From UBA4582 sp013204195 (GTDB taxonomy: Bacteria; Pseudomonadota; Gammaproteobacteria; Pseudomonadales; Azotimanducaceae), in NCBI GenBank assembly GCA_963925735.1, contig CAWUUH010000071.1, positions 1 to 36,399 on the forward strand: a stretch of 36,399 nucleotides of DNA, given 5' to 3'. The notes below the pieces were generated by a model. It saw only the letters and a list, made by a program, of their open reading frames with translations. It searched no databases and was not told the DNA's origin. Of the stretch, positions 24,967 to 33,552 are shown one piece after another (position 1 is the stretch's first letter; each line of letters starts with the position of its first letter). Position numbers and translations under genes: made by a program.

Positions 24967-27459
24967 CTAGGAGATCTTGTTTGCGTTTTCCTGACGCCTC
25001 TGTTCGTCGATTTTTTCGATACCTGCTCGAATGTTAGGATAGTCCACGCATATTTTATCGAGTTCAGAGCGCTTCAACTCGTACATTGAACACGGGGTTG
25101 CTGCGGTGGCCGTCGCATTCCGTGGAGTATCGTGAAGTAACGCTGACTCGCCAAAGAAGTCACCAGCATACAACGTCGCAATGTTCTGAGTCTCACCCTC
25201 CTCGGATCTTGTGACATTGGCAATACCTCGGGCAATTAGAAACATCGAATCACTCATTTGACCTTGTCGAATGATATCCGTGCCTCTGGGTACAGTTCTG
25301 GAACGCAAGTGCGCAGCAATAACACCATATTGGGCAGGATCGATTGCGGCAAAGAGTGGCACCTTAGCCAATAGTTCATCGATCTCGATCTCAAAGCAGG
25401 CAGACATATTATCCTGCGCGAGCGTTCGCAGCCGTTCTGCCTGATCTTTGAGAATCGCGCTGGCAATACCCGATTGAATGACGCCCTGCTCTTTTCCATG
25501 TTCAACGGCGTCCTGCTCAGCAATCAGCATGAGGCGCTGACCTAACTGTTCTTGCATCGTCTCGACGAATTCAGGATACAGCTCTCCGACCTCATCAATT
25601 TGCGCCTTGGCTTGCCGCGCAATATCTTCGTAAATCGAATTCAACCGCTCAACACTATTGGCATCAATTTCAGAACCCGCCAACTCGCTCAATCTCGCCA
25701 GAACAGTTTGGCAGCCACGGTAGCGGCCCCATGCAACCCCATAGTCTCGAACGATCCAATGGCTACGCTGCTCTTCCAACCATCCTCGCAAGCCAGGTAA
25801 CACACCAATAACGGCCATCAAAAGCAGACTAAATCGTTTGCCCATGGACACTTCCATCGTCGCATTGGGCAATCCGTTGCTGTGTCGAACGCTATCCATT
25901 TGCACGTCAACGGTGTAATCCAACTCACGATACGCCCATTCATTCACTAGGCCCTGTGCGAACAGCTCTCGATACCTGGTTTTTTCTCTCACCTGACAGC
26001 GCAAAGCCAACGTTCTCAGCATTTCATCGGCATCCATACCGCCTAAAACCTCGACAATATTCTCCGACAAATCACTGATCTGACGCTCACCTTTTGCCTT
26101 GATATTGCCAGCAATACGCTGCGAAAACAGCCCACTATCGGCCAGTCGTGCCATCCGCTCCAAACCCTCTACGCGAGCCTCTCGATCGCCCTCAAGCTTT
26201 GCTAATTGATCAGCGATACTGAGATGATTGAGCTTCAATTTTTTGACTAATGTTTCAATCGACAACCCCTGGATCACCAAGGTAAATATCACAGCGCCCA
26301 TGACAACAGCTACCAAGGTATCCTTATACTCAAAAGCGGGCATTGCCAAAACGATTGCCAGCGCGATCGCACCTCTCAAGCCGCCCCAATACATGACCAT
26401 TCTGTAAGGCATTCCTATCGCTTCGGCACCTGGAAGCTTGCCAAGCAGTGGCGTCACGCCAAATACAACCACTCCACGAGAAATGAGCATGGCGACGAAA
26501 ACTAAGGCGATCAGATCGATCGAAGCCCAGAGCGCCGCCAGATCGACTTGCATACCAACCATTAAAAAGATCAGTACGTTCGCGAGATACGCCAGGTACT
26601 CCCAGAAATGCTCCATAAACTCTTCAGTTGACGGCGATATCTTCGTCTTACCCCAGGAACCCATCATGATCCCAGCAGCCACCACTGCCATAATGCCACT
26701 GACGTGGAACACATGTTCTGCGATGATGAAAGAAAAATAGGCCAAAATTGTCGACAAGGTGATTTCAATTGCCGCATCAGACTCAACGGCACCGAGTACC
26801 TGACCGACTACCAACGCTAGTAGCCATCCCACTAACGCACCACCGATAAACACGATGAAAAACTCCCCGACACCTGAAAAAACCACGTCGCCAGAAAAGC
26901 TACCTGCCGTCAGAATACCGATCAATAATGTCGCAAGTACCAATGATGTCGCATCATTGAATAAACTTTCACCTTCCACCAAAACAGTTAATCGCTCGGG
27001 GACTCCAAGCTGCTTAAAAATAGAAATTACGGCGACAGGGTCTGTGGCACTTAATATTGCCCCCAGAAGCAAGGCCACCATCAAGTCGAAGGGCGAGAAA
27101 ATGGCCATAATGAAGCCAATAATGGCCGTCGAAATCAGCAAGCCGGGCACCGCCAGGGTCAAAATCGGTACAATATTGCGCATGACGTGGCGCGCATTCA
27201 AATTGAAGGCGGACTCAAATATTAGGGTTGGAATAAAAACAAACAGAACAAGGTCTGGCGAAAGTGCAAAGGTGGCGAGAGAACCAAACCCAGGCACATG
27301 ATCAGCTGCGTAGGAGACAGCCATACCAACAAAAACCAGACCAATCGTCAGCGGTAGTTGTTTTATTCGTTTGCTGAAGATGGTTGTTAATGCCGCAACG
27401 AGCATTAATAACGTAATACCCGTCACCAGTTCGGCCAAATGAATTCCTTCGTGTTCCAC
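24967..27459 (-). CDS. CPA1-type Na+/H+ antiporter with C-terminal cyclic-nucleotide-binding domain
   Basis: An 830-residue protein. Residues about 8-400 form the 12-13 helix antiporter with ATDPVAV (138-144) and the transport motif ESLFNDA (164-170) whose Asn-Asp pair is typical of electroneutral CPA1/NhaP. A cytoplasmic helical region (about 405-690) follows. Residues about 695-805 form a cNMP-binding domain with intact phosphate-binding cassette FGESALL...PRNATA, containing the Glu and Arg that contact the nucleotide. The overall plan resembles plant SOS1 and sperm NHE. Start GTG at 27459 with GAGGTGG about 6 bases upstream. It is likely a stand-alone gene; the region upstream is a 695-base gap. 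Regulation by cAMP or another nucleotide is inferred from the domain. Confidence 0.9.
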   Translation of the reverse strand: MEHEGIHLAELVTGITLLMLVAALTTIFSKRIKQLPLTIGLVFVGMAVSYAADHVPGFGSLATFALSPDLVLFVFIPTLIFESAFNLNARHVMRNIVPILTLAVPGLLISTAIIGFIMAIFSPFDLMVALLLGAILSATDPVAVISIFKQLGVPERLTVLVEGESLFNDATSLVLATLLIGILTAGSFSGDVVFSGVGEFFIVFIGGALVGWLLALVVGQVLGAVESDAAIEITLSTILAYFSFIIAEHVFHVSGIMAVVAAGIMMGSWGKTKISPSTEEFMEHFWEYLAYLANVLIFLMVGMQVDLAALWASIDLIALVFVAMLISRGVVVFGVTPLLGKLPGAEAIGMPYRMVMYWGGLRGAIALAIVLAMPAFEYKDTLVAVVMGAVIFTLVIQGLSIETLVKKLKLNHLSIADQLAKLEGDREARVEGLERMARLADSGLFSQRIAGNIKAKGERQISDLSENIVEVLGGMDADEMLRTLALRCQVREKTRYRELFAQGLVNEWAYRELDYTVDVQMDSVRHSNGLPNATMEVSMGKRFSLLLMAVIGVLPGLRGWLEEQRSHWIVRDYGVAWGRYRGCQTVLARLSELAGSEIDANSVERLNSIYEDIARQAKAQIDEVGELYPEFVETMQEQLGQRLMLIAEQDAVEHGKEQGVIQSGIASAILKDQAERLRTLAQDNMSACFEIEIDELLAKVPLFAAIDPAQYGVIAAHLRSRTVPRGTDIIRQGQMSDSMFLIARGIANVTRSEEGETQNIATLYAGDFFGESALLHDTPRNATATAATPCSMYELKRSELDKICVDYPNIRAGIEKIDEQRRQENANKIS

Positions 27460-27595
27460 TATCCCACCTCTTAGTTTTCATTGATTTGAATCAAGCTTCG
27501 CTACTAACCGTAACCTATTCTTCACTTGGAAGCCTAATCTATTTGCGCACACGAATGCGCTGACACTATGGCAGCAACCGCACCGCACTGTACGG

Positions 27596-27772
27596 CTAAT
27601 CATGCCCAGCAAAGTTAGAACGGATAAACCTAATTATTTCAGAGTCTTCCAATGGGATCATCAAATCGGCGTTTTCATCACCTGGGACGCCAACACTAGA
27701 GTCGATACCTTCGGCTTCAAGACATTGGCTAACAGGTCTGACTCTTTTACGGCAAGGCTTTATTCGACCCAT
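27596..27772 (-). CDS. Possible small protein, 58 aa, unknown function
   Basis: From ATG at 27772 to TAG at 27596. The peptide begins MGRIKPCRKRVRPVSQ, a strongly basic N-terminus with one cysteine, has a second cysteine at position 17, and continues into an acidic, amphipathic second half containing IPLEDSEIIRFIRSNF. The composition looks like a folded small protein rather than noise, and it is oriented like the antiporter gene 137 bases downstream. There is no good Shine-Dalgarno. TATATT lies just before the start codon. I do not recognise a family. Confidence 0.4.
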   Translation of the reverse strand: MGRIKPCRKRVRPVSQCLEAEGIDSSVGVPGDENADLMIPLEDSEIIRFIRSNFAGHD

Positions 27773-27955
27773 AGAATATAATCGTTCAGCGGCTTGTTTT
27801 TAGCGCGGCGGCTTTGCGTCAAAAACCTCAATCACGCACACATGATACTGAGTCATATGTTAGCCGCGGGGGGATTATTGAGCGCAGCTGGCGCACAAGA
27901 AAATCGCTATGCAAAGCCGTTGACCGGTCGGCCAGTAGCTCACATCATCCTCATT

Positions 27956-27987
27956 CATCACCAACCGCATGCATCACCAAACGCATG
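27956..27987. repeat. 16-bp tandem duplication
   Basis: CATCACCAACCGCATG (27956-27971) is followed directly by CATCACCAAACGCATG (27972-27987), differing at one base. It lies in the gap upstream of the antiporter. Confidence 0.8.
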
Positions 27988-28044
27988 GCTGCGGCTGACG
28001 ATCATCACTGACACCACCAGCATTAAAACCGCGTGAACCTGTCG

Positions 28045-28116
28045 CTACGACCTCATTTTCAATTGATGTTTAATTAACATAACCATGGCAATTAACATAA
28101 CAACGGCAATTAACAT
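28045..28116 (-). CDS. Possible very short hydrophobic peptide (23 aa) built from an 18-bp repeat
   Basis: The minus strand of the 18-bp repeat is open from ATG at 28116 to TAG at 28045. Its first fifteen residues are MLIAVVMLIAMVMLI, an almost purely hydrophobic repeat of six residues, followed by the basic tail KHQLKMRS. Size and shape are those of small membrane peptides and type I toxins. AAGG is only one base from the ATG, which is too close for normal initiation. Equally, this may be a non-coding repeat whose frame is open by chance. Confidence 0.25.
   Translation of the reverse strand: MLIAVVMLIAMVMLIKHQLKMRS
28072..28116. repeat. 18-bp tandem repeat, about 2.5 copies
   Basis: Units AATTAACATAACCATGGC (28072-28089) and AATTAACATAACAACGGC (28090-28107) are followed by the first nine bases of a third (28108-28116). 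The unit differs at two positions. It starts 39 bases downstream of the DmpA-like stop codon. Confidence 0.85.
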
Positions 28117-28154
28117 GCCTTATTAGGCGGCCTATTCGTAATGAGCACACAAGG

Positions 28155-29351
28155 TTACTGACCAACTGTTTCATCCCAGTTCAATGCCTGATACTTTTTG
28201 AGAATGCGCATGAGATCGCTGACGGGAATTGCTTTTAATTCACCTCGAGAACTGCTCACGGTGGTCGCCTTGAAAATTGCGTTATAGATGGCTTCCTCTG
28301 TCGCTTCAGCCGTGGCTGCAAACAACGGCGTCATCGACTCATTGACCAATACCTCAACCGTCACTGGTGTTTCGCTGACCCGCGGTTTGCGGACCTTGGG
28401 AGCCGTTGAAAACGCGACGACATAATCGCCGGAGCCATTGCTGGCGAAGGATCCTGTGCGCGCCAAACCCATAATGGCTCGACTGGCGACGCGATCCAGA
28501 TTGCGCGCTGTGAGCGGCGCATCGGTCGCCACAACGATCATAATAGAGCCATCTTCTTTGTCGGTATCGGCAACCGGCTCAAGGAATTCACGGTGGGAAT
28601 AGTTACCAAGTTCGCGGCCCACCGGCGCACCATTCATGGACAGGGCGCCGCCGAAGTTGGTTTGGACCAGCACACCCACGGTGTAACCACCCAACGCCTC
28701 GGGCAGCACGCGAGAACTGGTGCCAATACCCCCTTTCCAACTGAAGGCTTGGGTACCCGTGCCGGCGCCAACACTGCCTTCCGCAACAGGCCCGCTGCGG
28801 GCGTTGTTCAGGGCAGCAAAAACTTGTGGTTTTTGGATCGGGTCAGCCCACATGTTATTGACGCGGCTATCATTCGTCTCGCCAACAATAGGATTGAGCG
28901 TGTGCTCCCCCATACCCGGTTGCTCATACATCCATTCTTTGAGGGCATTTGCCGCACTCCAGACACATAAGGTACAGGTCAGCAAGATGGGCGTTTCGAT
29001 TTCACCGAATTCTCGCACCTGGGTTTCGCCCACCATTTTGCCGTAACCATTCGCCACATGAATCCAGGCCGGAACTGGATGGGTATACAGATTACCCGGC
29101 GCTGGAATAATCGCCGTGACGCCGGTACGAATATCATCACCCTCGATATAGGTGGTATGCCCGACCCGCACGCCCGCAACATCCGTAATGGCATTCAACT
29201 TACCGGGCTGAAAAACGCCGACCACAAGACCCGCCTCTCGGGCTCGAGGCCGGTCAGCCTCGTCAATCTGAGCCAACGACGTGACAGACATACCGCTGGC
29301 AAATAACGCTGCAGCGAGCATCAAGGTTCTCAATATCAACATGTCAGTCAT
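28155..29351 (-). CDS. P1-family aminopeptidase (DmpA/BapA-like), secreted
   Basis: A 398-residue Ntn-type hydrolase. An N-terminal signal peptide (LMLAAALFASGMSVTSLAQ, about residues 10-28) directs it to the periplasm. Family blocks are ITDVAGVRVGHTT, NPIVGETND, VGAGTGTQAFSWKGGIGTSSR and the Gly268-Ser269 junction before IMIVVATDAPL, where DmpA-type enzymes cut themselves to expose the catalytic serine. Then GLARTGSFASNGSGDYVVAFS. Relatives hydrolyse peptides with N-terminal D- or beta-amino acids, or L-amino acid amides; which of these applies is open. ATG at 29351 with GGAG 8-9 bases upstream. It follows the class III aminotransferase on the same strand by 97 bases. Confidence 0.88.
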   Translation of the reverse strand: MTDMLILRTLMLAAALFASGMSVTSLAQIDEADRPRAREAGLVVGVFQPGKLNAITDVAGVRVGHTTYIEGDDIRTGVTAIIPAPGNLYTHPVPAWIHVANGYGKMVGETQVREFGEIETPILLTCTLCVWSAANALKEWMYEQPGMGEHTLNPIVGETNDSRVNNMWADPIQKPQVFAALNNARSGPVAEGSVGAGTGTQAFSWKGGIGTSSRVLPEALGGYTVGVLVQTNFGGALSMNGAPVGRELGNYSHREFLEPVADTDKEDGSIMIVVATDAPLTARNLDRVASRAIMGLARTGSFASNGSGDYVVAFSTAPKVRKPRVSETPVTVEVLVNESMTPLFAATAEATEEAIYNAIFKATTVSSSRGELKAIPVSDLMRILKKYQALNWDETVGQ

Positions 29352-29428
29352 TAACGGGCTCCTACGTATATTCGATTAGATATGTCACTGACTATGCGTC
29401 TGCTTCTGCTCAGCCTTAGACCAATCTC

Positions 29429-29457
29429 AGTCCAAAGTCAGTCCAAAGTCAGTCCAG
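29429..29457. repeat. 11-bp tandem repeat spanning the aminotransferase stop codon
   Basis: AGTCCAAAGTC occurs exactly twice (29429-29439, 29440-29450), followed by AGTCCAG. The stop codon of the aminotransferase (29449-29451) lies at the repeat junction. Confidence 0.8.
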
Positions 29458-30801
29458 TGTGATACCTGAGGCTTTAAAGGCGGCATCTATCGCCTGTCCC
29501 AAGCGCTCGACAATTTCCTGAACCTGATTTGATTGCAGAATAAAGGCCGGCGCCAACAAAATATGATTGCCTCGTACCCCGTCGATGGTGCCGCTGCCGG
29601 GGTAACACATCAATCCAAGGTTCATAGCCTGTTGCTTGATGAGTTGGTCGATCTTCAGACTCGGCTCAAAGGGTTGTTTGCTGACTTTATCGGCCACCAG
29701 CTCAATACCCCAAAACAAACCCCGCCCGCGGATATCGCCGATGGCTGGATGGTCAGCGAATCGTTGCTGCAAGCCATGCTGCAGTTCGGCACCCCGGTGG
29801 CGAACATTCGCCAGTAGGTTCTCGTCTTCAACGGTTTGTTGCACCGCCAGAGCAGCTGCGCAGGCGGTTGCATGCGCCAGGTAGGTGTGGCCATGCTTGA
29901 AGGTGCCGGTGCCGGTGCGCACGGTTTCGAAGATATCATGGGCGCACAACATCGCGCCGATGGGTTGATAGCCAGCACCCAGCGCCTTGGCGATCGTAAC
30001 AATATCCGGACGCAGCGCTTCTTGCTCACAGGCAAACAAACTACCGGTTCGCCCCATCCCACACATGACTTCATCGAGAATTAGTAGAATGCCATGCTCA
30101 TCGCAGATTTCTCGTATACGTTGCCAGTAACCGGGCACCGGAACCAGCACGCCAGCCGTCGCGCCACCCACTGGCTCGGCAATAAAGGCAATGACATTCT
30201 CAGCTCCCACTTGCTGCAGTCTCTCATCTAATTCATTGGCGACTCGCAAACCATATTCTTCAATGGATTCGTTTGACCGCTGGTCACGGTAGGGATAGCA
30301 GGGGCTAATGTGCTCCACATCCATCAACAATGGCTGATAGTCATGGCGCCTGGCGAGATTACCTCCCGCTGCCAATGCGCCCAGCGTATTGCCATGATAG
30401 CTCTGCCGCCTGGCAATAAACTTCCGCCGCTGGGGCTCGCCTTTTTCCAGACAATACTGGCGCGCCAGTTTCATGGCTGACTCTACGGCTTCGGAGCCAC
30501 CGGAAACAAAATACACATGCTCAATACCCGGTGGCGCTCGCTGGATAAGAAAGTCAGCCAACACTTCTGCGGGTTCCGATGTAAAAAAAGCCGAATGGGC
30601 AAAGGCAATCTTGTCCAGCTGAGTTTTGATCGCCTGAGTTACTCGCGGATGGGAGTAGCCTAGGCACGACACCGCCGCGCCGCCACAAGCATCCAGGTAA
30701 CGCTTGCCCTTCGTATCGATGACATAAACACCTTCGCCATGGTCGGCGACAGGCAGATCGGCTTGAATTTGGCGGTGCAGTATATGTGTCTCGCGCTGCA
30801 T
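29449..30801 (-). CDS. Class III PLP-dependent aminotransferase
   Basis: A member of the omega-aminotransferase group (fold type I). The blocks seen, numbered from the GTG at 30822, are YFVSGGSEA (104-112), SYHGNTLGAL, FIAEPVGG, LILDEVMCGMGRTG (D250 of the PLP pyridine contact) and the Schiff-base lysine K279 in IAKALGAGYQP. Substrate could be a beta-alanine, diamine or other amino compound with pyruvate or 2-oxoglutarate; the sequence does not decide. Possible starts are GTG 30822, ATG 30807 and ATG 30801; the last has GAGA six bases upstream and is chosen. Probably first gene of a unit with the DmpA-like peptidase. An 11-bp tandem repeat crosses its stop codon. Confidence 0.87.
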   Translation of the reverse strand: MQRETHILHRQIQADLPVADHGEGVYVIDTKGKRYLDACGGAAVSCLGYSHPRVTQAIKTQLDKIAFAHSAFFTSEPAEVLADFLIQRAPPGIEHVYFVSGGSEAVESAMKLARQYCLEKGEPQRRKFIARRQSYHGNTLGALAAGGNLARRHDYQPLLMDVEHISPCYPYRDQRSNESIEEYGLRVANELDERLQQVGAENVIAFIAEPVGGATAGVLVPVPGYWQRIREICDEHGILLILDEVMCGMGRTGSLFACEQEALRPDIVTIAKALGAGYQPIGAMLCAHDIFETVRTGTGTFKHGHTYLAHATACAAALAVQQTVEDENLLANVRHRGAELQHGLQQRFADHPAIGDIRGRGLFWGIELVADKVSKQPFEPSLKIDQLIKQQAMNLGLMCYPGSGTIDGVRGNHILLAPAFILQSNQVQEIVERLGQAIDAAFKASGITLD

Positions 30802-31093
30802 ATTCATTCTCGGTTGGGCCACCGCCAGGGCGTAGCAACTGAACCACGGCGCCCTGCCGACCTGCCATGATCCATGATGACTGTCCTAGGTCACAATACC
30901 GCGTTTTCGCGGAAGTTGTCACCGCACAAGAATCTCAGCATAGATTCGGCAGCACTCTCTACGAGCTTGACTCAGCGGCAGCGTTTCTGGGTTTACAGGG
31001 CTATTTATTGCCAAGTGTCGAATTTTTTACCAAGGCATCGCGGCAGCGTTTTGTTATCCTCGCGGCATAGACCTCAGCCTTGTGGAGAACAGA

Positions 31094-31657
31094 ATGCGAT
31101 TAACACCCGTAACCAGAGGCGCCTTGGCGCCAAACCAGCAACAAGTGCTGGACGCCATTGAACAGGGGCCGCGGGCCAAGGGCCGCCCAGGCATTGGCCT
31201 TATAGGCCCATTTGGCGTATGGGTACGAGCGCCCGGTGTGGGTGGCCCCATACAGAAAGTCGGCGAAGCGATTCGCTTCACGACCAGCCTGGCATCTAAC
31301 GTACAAGAAGTGGCTATCTGTACCGTGGGGGCTTTCCACCACTCGAAATTCGAATTTTCGACTCACAAGGCCCTGGCCATCCAGGCTGGCGTCAGCGAGT
31401 CTTGTCTTGATTTACTGCGCGACGGCGAAGACCCCGACTTCAATGGCGACGAAGGGCTGTCTTATAAAATCGCTCGAGAAATGCTCACCGAGCACGGTAT
31501 CAGCGATGCAACCTATGACCTGGGCCTTGCGCGCTTTACGGAAACCGGCATGATTGAACTGGTGGCGACCGTGGGCTATTACTGCTTGATTTCCCTGACG
31601 CTGAATGCCTTTAAAATTCCGTTAGAGCCAGGGATGGAAGATCCATTTCCTATTTAA
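31094..31657 (+). CDS. Carboxymuconolactone decarboxylase family protein
   Basis: A 187-residue protein of the CMD/AhpD-like fold. The core EVAICTVGAFHHSKFEFSTH followed by KALAIQAGVS fits the CMD domain, but the AhpD-type CxxC pair is absent (HHSKFEF instead), so it is not a thiol peroxidase partner of that kind. The second half (YKIAREMLTEHGISDATYDLGLARFTETGMIELVATVGYY) is helical and typical; given in short, the key parts are AREML and ELVATVGYY. ATG at 31094 has GGAG six bases upstream; a GTG four codons earlier is less likely. Convergent with the hydroxyacyl-CoA dehydrogenase. Reaction unknown. Confidence 0.82.
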   Translation: MRLTPVTRGALAPNQQQVLDAIEQGPRAKGRPGIGLIGPFGVWVRAPGVGGPIQKVGEAIRFTTSLASNVQEVAICTVGAFHHSKFEFSTHKALAIQAGVSESCLDLLRDGEDPDFNGDEGLSYKIAREMLTEHGISDATYDLGLARFTETGMIELVATVGYYCLISLTLNAFKIPLEPGMEDPFPI

Positions 31658-31678
31658 CAGCCAGCGGCGAAGACACCT

Positions 31679-32542
31679 TTAATATTCAAAAAAGCCTCGG
31701 CCTGTTTTACGCCCCAACCAGCCAGCGCGGACGGTCTTACGCAGCAGCGGATGAGCGCGGTATTTCGGGTCGCCAAATTCTTGATAAAGCACATCCATCA
31801 CCGCCAAACAAACATCCAACCCAATCATATCGCCCAAGGTCAAAGGGCCCATAGGGTGGTTAGCCCCCAGCTTCATTGCGGCATCGATGTCTTGAGCGGT
31901 GGCCACGCCATCAGCCAGTATGCCAACGGCTTCATTAATCATCGGCACGAGGATTCTGTTCACCACAAAGCCCGGCGCCTCTGCGACTTCCACCGGTTGT
32001 TTACCGATGGCTTTTGCTACGCTCATCACTACGTCAACGGTCTCTTGGGCGGTGGCAATACCACGAATGACTTCCACTAATTGCATGACTGGAGCAGGGT
32101 TGAAAAAATGCAGGCCAATCACGCGGTCTGGATTTTGGGTGCCACTGGCAATTTCAGTGATCGACAAGGAGGAGGTGTTGGACGCCAATATGGCATCGGC
32201 TCGACAAGACTTATCTAGCTCGGCAAAAATCGATTGCTTAATGTGCATATTTTCAACCACGGCCTCAACAATCAAGTCACAATCGTTAAATGCAGACTGG
32301 TCCGTGGTGCCCTCGATTCGAGCGACAATGGCCTCTTTATCTGACGGATCCAGCTTGCCTTTGGCCACCAGGCGACCCAAATTGTTTTCAATACTTGCTA
32401 CGCCGCGATCGACGAAGGCCTGGTCCATATCACGCAATACAACGGTCATACCGGCACTCGCAAAGGTTTGCGCAATACCCGCGCCCATGGTGCCGGCGCC
32501 CAATACGCCAACCTTTTGAATTATTCGTTCATGTGCCATCAT
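31679..32542 (-). CDS. 3-hydroxybutyryl-CoA dehydrogenase family protein
   Basis: NAD-dependent oxidation of (S)-3-hydroxyacyl-CoA to 3-ketoacyl-CoA. The 287-residue protein has the Rossmann loop GAGTMGAG (15-22), the catalytic histidine in GLHFFNPAPVM, SNTSSLSIT and the C-terminal dimerization domain GPLTLGDMIGLDVCL. The length is that of stand-alone Hbd/PaaH enzymes. Two ATG codons start it (32542 and 32539). It is divergent from cdhC with a gap of about 80 bases, which suggests shared control, and it could process the acetoacetyl or acyl-CoA side products of that pathway. Confidence 0.92.
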   Translation of the reverse strand: MMAHERIIQKVGVLGAGTMGAGIAQTFASAGMTVVLRDMDQAFVDRGVASIENNLGRLVAKGKLDPSDKEAIVARIEGTTDQSAFNDCDLIVEAVVENMHIKQSIFAELDKSCRADAILASNTSSLSITEIASGTQNPDRVIGLHFFNPAPVMQLVEVIRGIATAQETVDVVMSVAKAIGKQPVEVAEAPGFVVNRILVPMINEAVGILADGVATAQDIDAAMKLGANHPMGPLTLGDMIGLDVCLAVMDVLYQEFGDPKYRAHPLLRKTVRAGWLGRKTGRGFFEY

Positions 32543-32625
32543 CTATCCCGTGCTCTTAATTGTGTGCCATTGACTTGCATTCTATTTAGATATCACCACA
32601 AAAGCTCGACAATATGGAATCCGCT

Positions 32626-33549
32626 ATGCCCCTTAGCCCAAACTTACGCCCCTTTATCACCTGCGCCGTGACCGGCTCGGGCGGTGCACAGGATCGCTCA
32701 CCCCACGTACCTCGATCACCGGCACAAATCGCCAGCAGCGCCATTGACGCCGCCAAGGCCGGCGCTGCAATAGTGCACTGTCACGTTCGTGAACCAGATA
32801 CCGGCGCGCCCAGTCGGCGACCGGCGTTGTATCGCGAACTGGTTGACCGCATTCGCGATAGTGATACGGACGTGGTGATTAACCTGACGGCGGGCATGGG
32901 CGGCGACGTTGTCTTTGGCGATGCTGAATCACCCCTACCCCTGCAATCTAACGGCACGGATCTGGTGGGTGCAACTGAGCGGCTTGCTCACGTAGCGGAA
33001 TGCCTGCCTGAGATCTGCACCCTCGATTGCGGCACGATGAACTTTGCTGAAGCCGATTACGTCATGACCAACACGCCCGGCACCTTGCGCGCTATGGGAA
33101 GGATGATCACGGCATTAGGTGTGCGGCCAGAAATTGAAGTCTTCGACACTGGCCACCTGTGGTTCGCACAAAAACTCGTTGAGGAAGGCATCATTACCGC
33201 GCCGGTCATGATCCAGCTGTGCATGGGCATACCTTGGGGTGCACCTAACGATCTGAATACGCTACTGGCGATGCTGAACAACATCGCGCCAGACTGGACC
33301 TGTTCGGCATTTTCTATTGGGCGTGACCAAATGCCTTATGTTGCCGCCGCAGTGCTGGCAGGTGCCAACATTCGCGTTGGGCTTGAAGACAATCTTTGGC
33401 TGGACAAGCACACATTGGCCACCAACGCCCAACTGGTTGAGAAGGCCGTGACTATCGCCAGTCACCTAGGCGCCACTCCTATGACACCCAGCGAGGTACG
33501 CGAGCAGTTACAACTCACAAAACGCGCGCCACTCGCGCAGGCGAACTGA
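32626..33549 (+). CDS. cdhC: 3-dehydrocarnitine cleavage enzyme (BKACE family)
   Basis: A beta-keto acid cleavage enzyme (DUF849) that with acetyl-CoA splits 3-dehydrocarnitine to acetoacetate and betainyl-CoA. From ATG at 32626 it has 307 residues. The zinc histidines sit in AAIVHCHVREP, and the conserved blocks VVINLTAGMGGD, LPEICTLDCGTMNF, EVFDTGHLWFAQ, CMGIPWGAP and NIRVGLEDNLWLDK fit CdhC of Pseudomonas. An ATG four codons earlier (32614) is possible but GGA lies seven bases before 32626. cdhA follows after 3 bases. Specificity for dehydrocarnitine rests on this neighbour. Confidence 0.88.
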   Translation: MPLSPNLRPFITCAVTGSGGAQDRSPHVPRSPAQIASSAIDAAKAGAAIVHCHVREPDTGAPSRRPALYRELVDRIRDSDTDVVINLTAGMGGDVVFGDAESPLPLQSNGTDLVGATERLAHVAECLPEICTLDCGTMNFAEADYVMTNTPGTLRAMGRMITALGVRPEIEVFDTGHLWFAQKLVEEGIITAPVMIQLCMGIPWGAPNDLNTLLAMLNNIAPDWTCSAFSIGRDQMPYVAAAVLAGANIRVGLEDNLWLDKHTLATNAQLVEKAVTIASHLGATPMTPSEVREQLQLTKRAPLAQAN

Positions 33550-33552
33550 GCG

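Larger units (their letters stand above)
27460..28154. other. Repeat-bearing gap between the antiporter and the DmpA-like peptidase gene
   Basis: This 695-base stretch has no recognised gene. It holds two small minus-strand ORFs (58 and 23 codons), a 16-bp tandem duplication and an 18-bp tandem repeat. A plus-strand frame from ATG 27842 with a hydrophobic start exists but has no ribosome site. No clear promoter for the antiporter was found. Confidence 0.55.

Noticed and set aside
27842..28036. Plus-strand frame with a hydrophobic, signal-like start (MILSHMLAAGGLLS)
   Set aside because: No ribosome site or promoter, composition after residue 30 unlike a protein, and it runs through the 16-bp tandem duplication.
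28545..28555. Loss of the catalytic serine in the DmpA-like protein
   Set aside because: At first the NFGG segment looked like the nucleophile site with Gly in place of Ser, but the Gly268-Ser269 pair before IMIVVATDAPL is the expected site and is intact.
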